From: Gulosibacter hominis
Lineage (GTDB): Bacteria; Actinomycetota; Actinomycetes; Actinomycetales; Microbacteriaceae
Assembly (NCBI RefSeq): GCF_904842695.1
Contig: NZ_CAJGWQ010000001.1
Location: 186,001 to 250,000 of the forward strand
Reading direction: 5' to 3'
Length of the DNA stretch: 64,000 bases
Shown here one piece after another: positions 63,100-64,000 of the stretch. The position numbers were made by a program, and so were the translations under genes. Position 1 is the first letter of the stretch, and each line of letters starts with the position of its first letter. A model generated the notes under the pieces. That model ran no database searches. It saw only the letters and a list, made by a program, of their open reading frames with translations, and was not told the DNA's origin.

Positions 63100-64000
63100 T
63101 AGTTCCCGCTGTAGTTCTGGGTGGCGGCGACGAACCGTTCAAGCTGTGTCAGCGCGCGACCCGACTCAATCGTGTCGCGGGCCACGGCAATCTTTGCGAT
63201 CAATCGATCGCGGATTGGTTCTTCCGCGCTATCGGGGTTGCGAGCCAGATCAAAGGCGACCATGCCGGCAGCGGCGTTCAACAGCACAATGTCCAAAACT
63301 GCGCCCTCAACGTTTCCGGCGAGCGTTTCACGCAATATCTGCGCATTCTCTTCCGGCGTGCCGCCGATCAGTTCTTGCATCCGGTAGGTGCCGAGACCAA
63401 CATCACGTGGATGAATATCGTGTTCGGATACATCCCCTCGGCACACCTCCCAGATGCGCGAGTAGCCCGTGACCGTGAGCTCATCCAGCCCGTCATCGCC
63501 GCGGAAGACCAGCGCCGCCGCACCACGAGTGCGGAATACACCGACAACGAGCGGAATCCCCTCGCGCTTGGCGCAGCCAACGGCACTGGCTTCGGCGCGG
63601 GAGGGGTTAGTGAGTGGGCCCAGATAATTAAAGATGGTCGAAACACCCAGCTGTTTGCGCACCGGTGCCACGTGCCGGAATCCGGGGTGGAAAAGCGGTG
63701 CGGCGAGGAAGGTCATCCCCGTTTCTTCGAACACCTGGCTGAGCTCAGTTGAATTATTGCCGTGACGAGCGCCGAGCGCGGTGAGCACATCGGTCGCGCC
63801 CGACTTAGCCGACGCGGCACCGCCACCGTGTTTAATAACCGGCACACCAGAACCTGCGATCACCATCGCCGACATGGTCGATACGTTCACGGTGCCAACC
63901 ATGTCACCACCGGTGCCAACGATGTCGACCGCCCACGGCGTAATGTCAATCGGCGTCGCATTGGCGAGGATGGCATCGCGAAAACCGACAACCTCTTCTA
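63099..64000 (-). CDS. trpD: Anthranilate phosphoribosyltransferase (N-terminus outside window)
   Basis: 300 residues are visible, the frame being open to the window edge. WAVDIVGTGGDMVGTVNVSTMSAMVIAGSGVPVIKHGG is the PRPP-binding GTGGD motif with the phosphate loop; FLAAPLFHPGFRHVAPVRKQLGVSTIFNYLGPLTNP is the anthranilate channel. It transfers phosphoribose to anthranilate in tryptophan synthesis. No other trp gene is in the window. Confidence 0.93.
   Translation of the reverse strand, partial: EEVVGFRDAILANATPIDITPWAVDIVGTGGDMVGTVNVSTMSAMVIAGSGVPVIKHGGGAASAKSGATDVLTALGARHGNNSTELSQVFEETGMTFLAAPLFHPGFRHVAPVRKQLGVSTIFNYLGPLTNPSRAEASAVGCAKREGIPLVVGVFRTRGAAALVFRGDDGLDELTVTGYSRIWEVCRGDVSEHDIHPRDVGLGTYRMQELIGGTPEENAQILRETLAGNVEGAVLDIVLLNAAAGMVAFDLARNPDSAEEPIRDRLIAKIAVARDTIESGRALTQLERFVAATQNYSGN

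Noticed and set aside
1-64000. CRISPR arrays, rRNA genes or further tRNAs
   Set aside because: No regularly spaced repeats and no rRNA segments were seen. The only tRNA found is tRNA-Leu(GAG); 4031-4051 is merely a 21-base fragment of it.

Overview
The window is high-GC DNA from an actinobacterium of the order Micrococcales, most likely Microbacteriaceae. Supporting markers are a mycothiol ligase (mshC), RbpA, a PAC2 protein, the trmI / pafBC / tatAC / helY / lnt neighbourhood, an LAxTG-type sorting signal and many start codons that follow a -10 box directly (leaderless mRNAs). Species cannot be named from the sequence alone.

Layout. 1-3.9 kb: a TrmH-type RNA methyltransferase (5' cut by the window edge), an acyl-CoA dehydrogenase and a DEAD/DEAH helicase. 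4.03-12.47 kb: an 8.4-kb element integrated into a tRNA-Leu(GAG) gene. It is bounded by a 21-bp exact repeat of the tRNA 3' end and carries two giant YhgE/Pip-type membrane proteins, a TetR regulator, a decayed tyrosine integrase and a nested IS481-like insertion sequence. 12.7-33.9 kb: core genome with an M20 peptidase, uppP, mshC, PAC2, an 850-residue cell-wall-anchored beta-helix surface protein, a HAD phosphatase, trmI, two FKBP-like lipoproteins, pafB, pafC, tatA, tatC, helY, lnt, rbpA, glpQ-like GDPD and an SDR protein. The proteasome and pupylation genes usually found between trmI and pafB are absent.

34.0-39.0 kb: an accessory island with a truncated serine recombinase, an unknown protein, a frameshifted DprA-like gene preceded by an 11-base homopolymer, a small membrane protein, a HEPN-motif protein facing an AbiTii protein, and an HTH protein. 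This is the best candidate for a little-known defence system. 39.1-48.7 kb: an SRPBCC protein, a small membrane protein, an operon of flavin monooxygenase, class III aminotransferase and APH-type kinase, a poorly coding stretch with repeated AT-rich sites, an HtrA-like protease, an AHSA1 protein and a HAD-acetyltransferase fusion.

48.7-62.1 kb: a complete phenylacetic acid catabolic cluster. It has the epoxidase operon paaABCDE with an enoyl-CoA hydratase, then paaI and paaK, a TetR regulator, paaZ, a second hot-dog thioesterase, and paaH-paaF-paaJ. Together these activate phenylacetate to its CoA ester, epoxidise and open the ring, and beta-oxidise the product to acetyl-CoA and succinyl-CoA. 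Similar palindromes near paaA, paaZ and paaJ may be operators for the TetR protein. The window ends with a GlsB/YeaQ membrane protein, a four-helix membrane protein and the 3' part of trpD.
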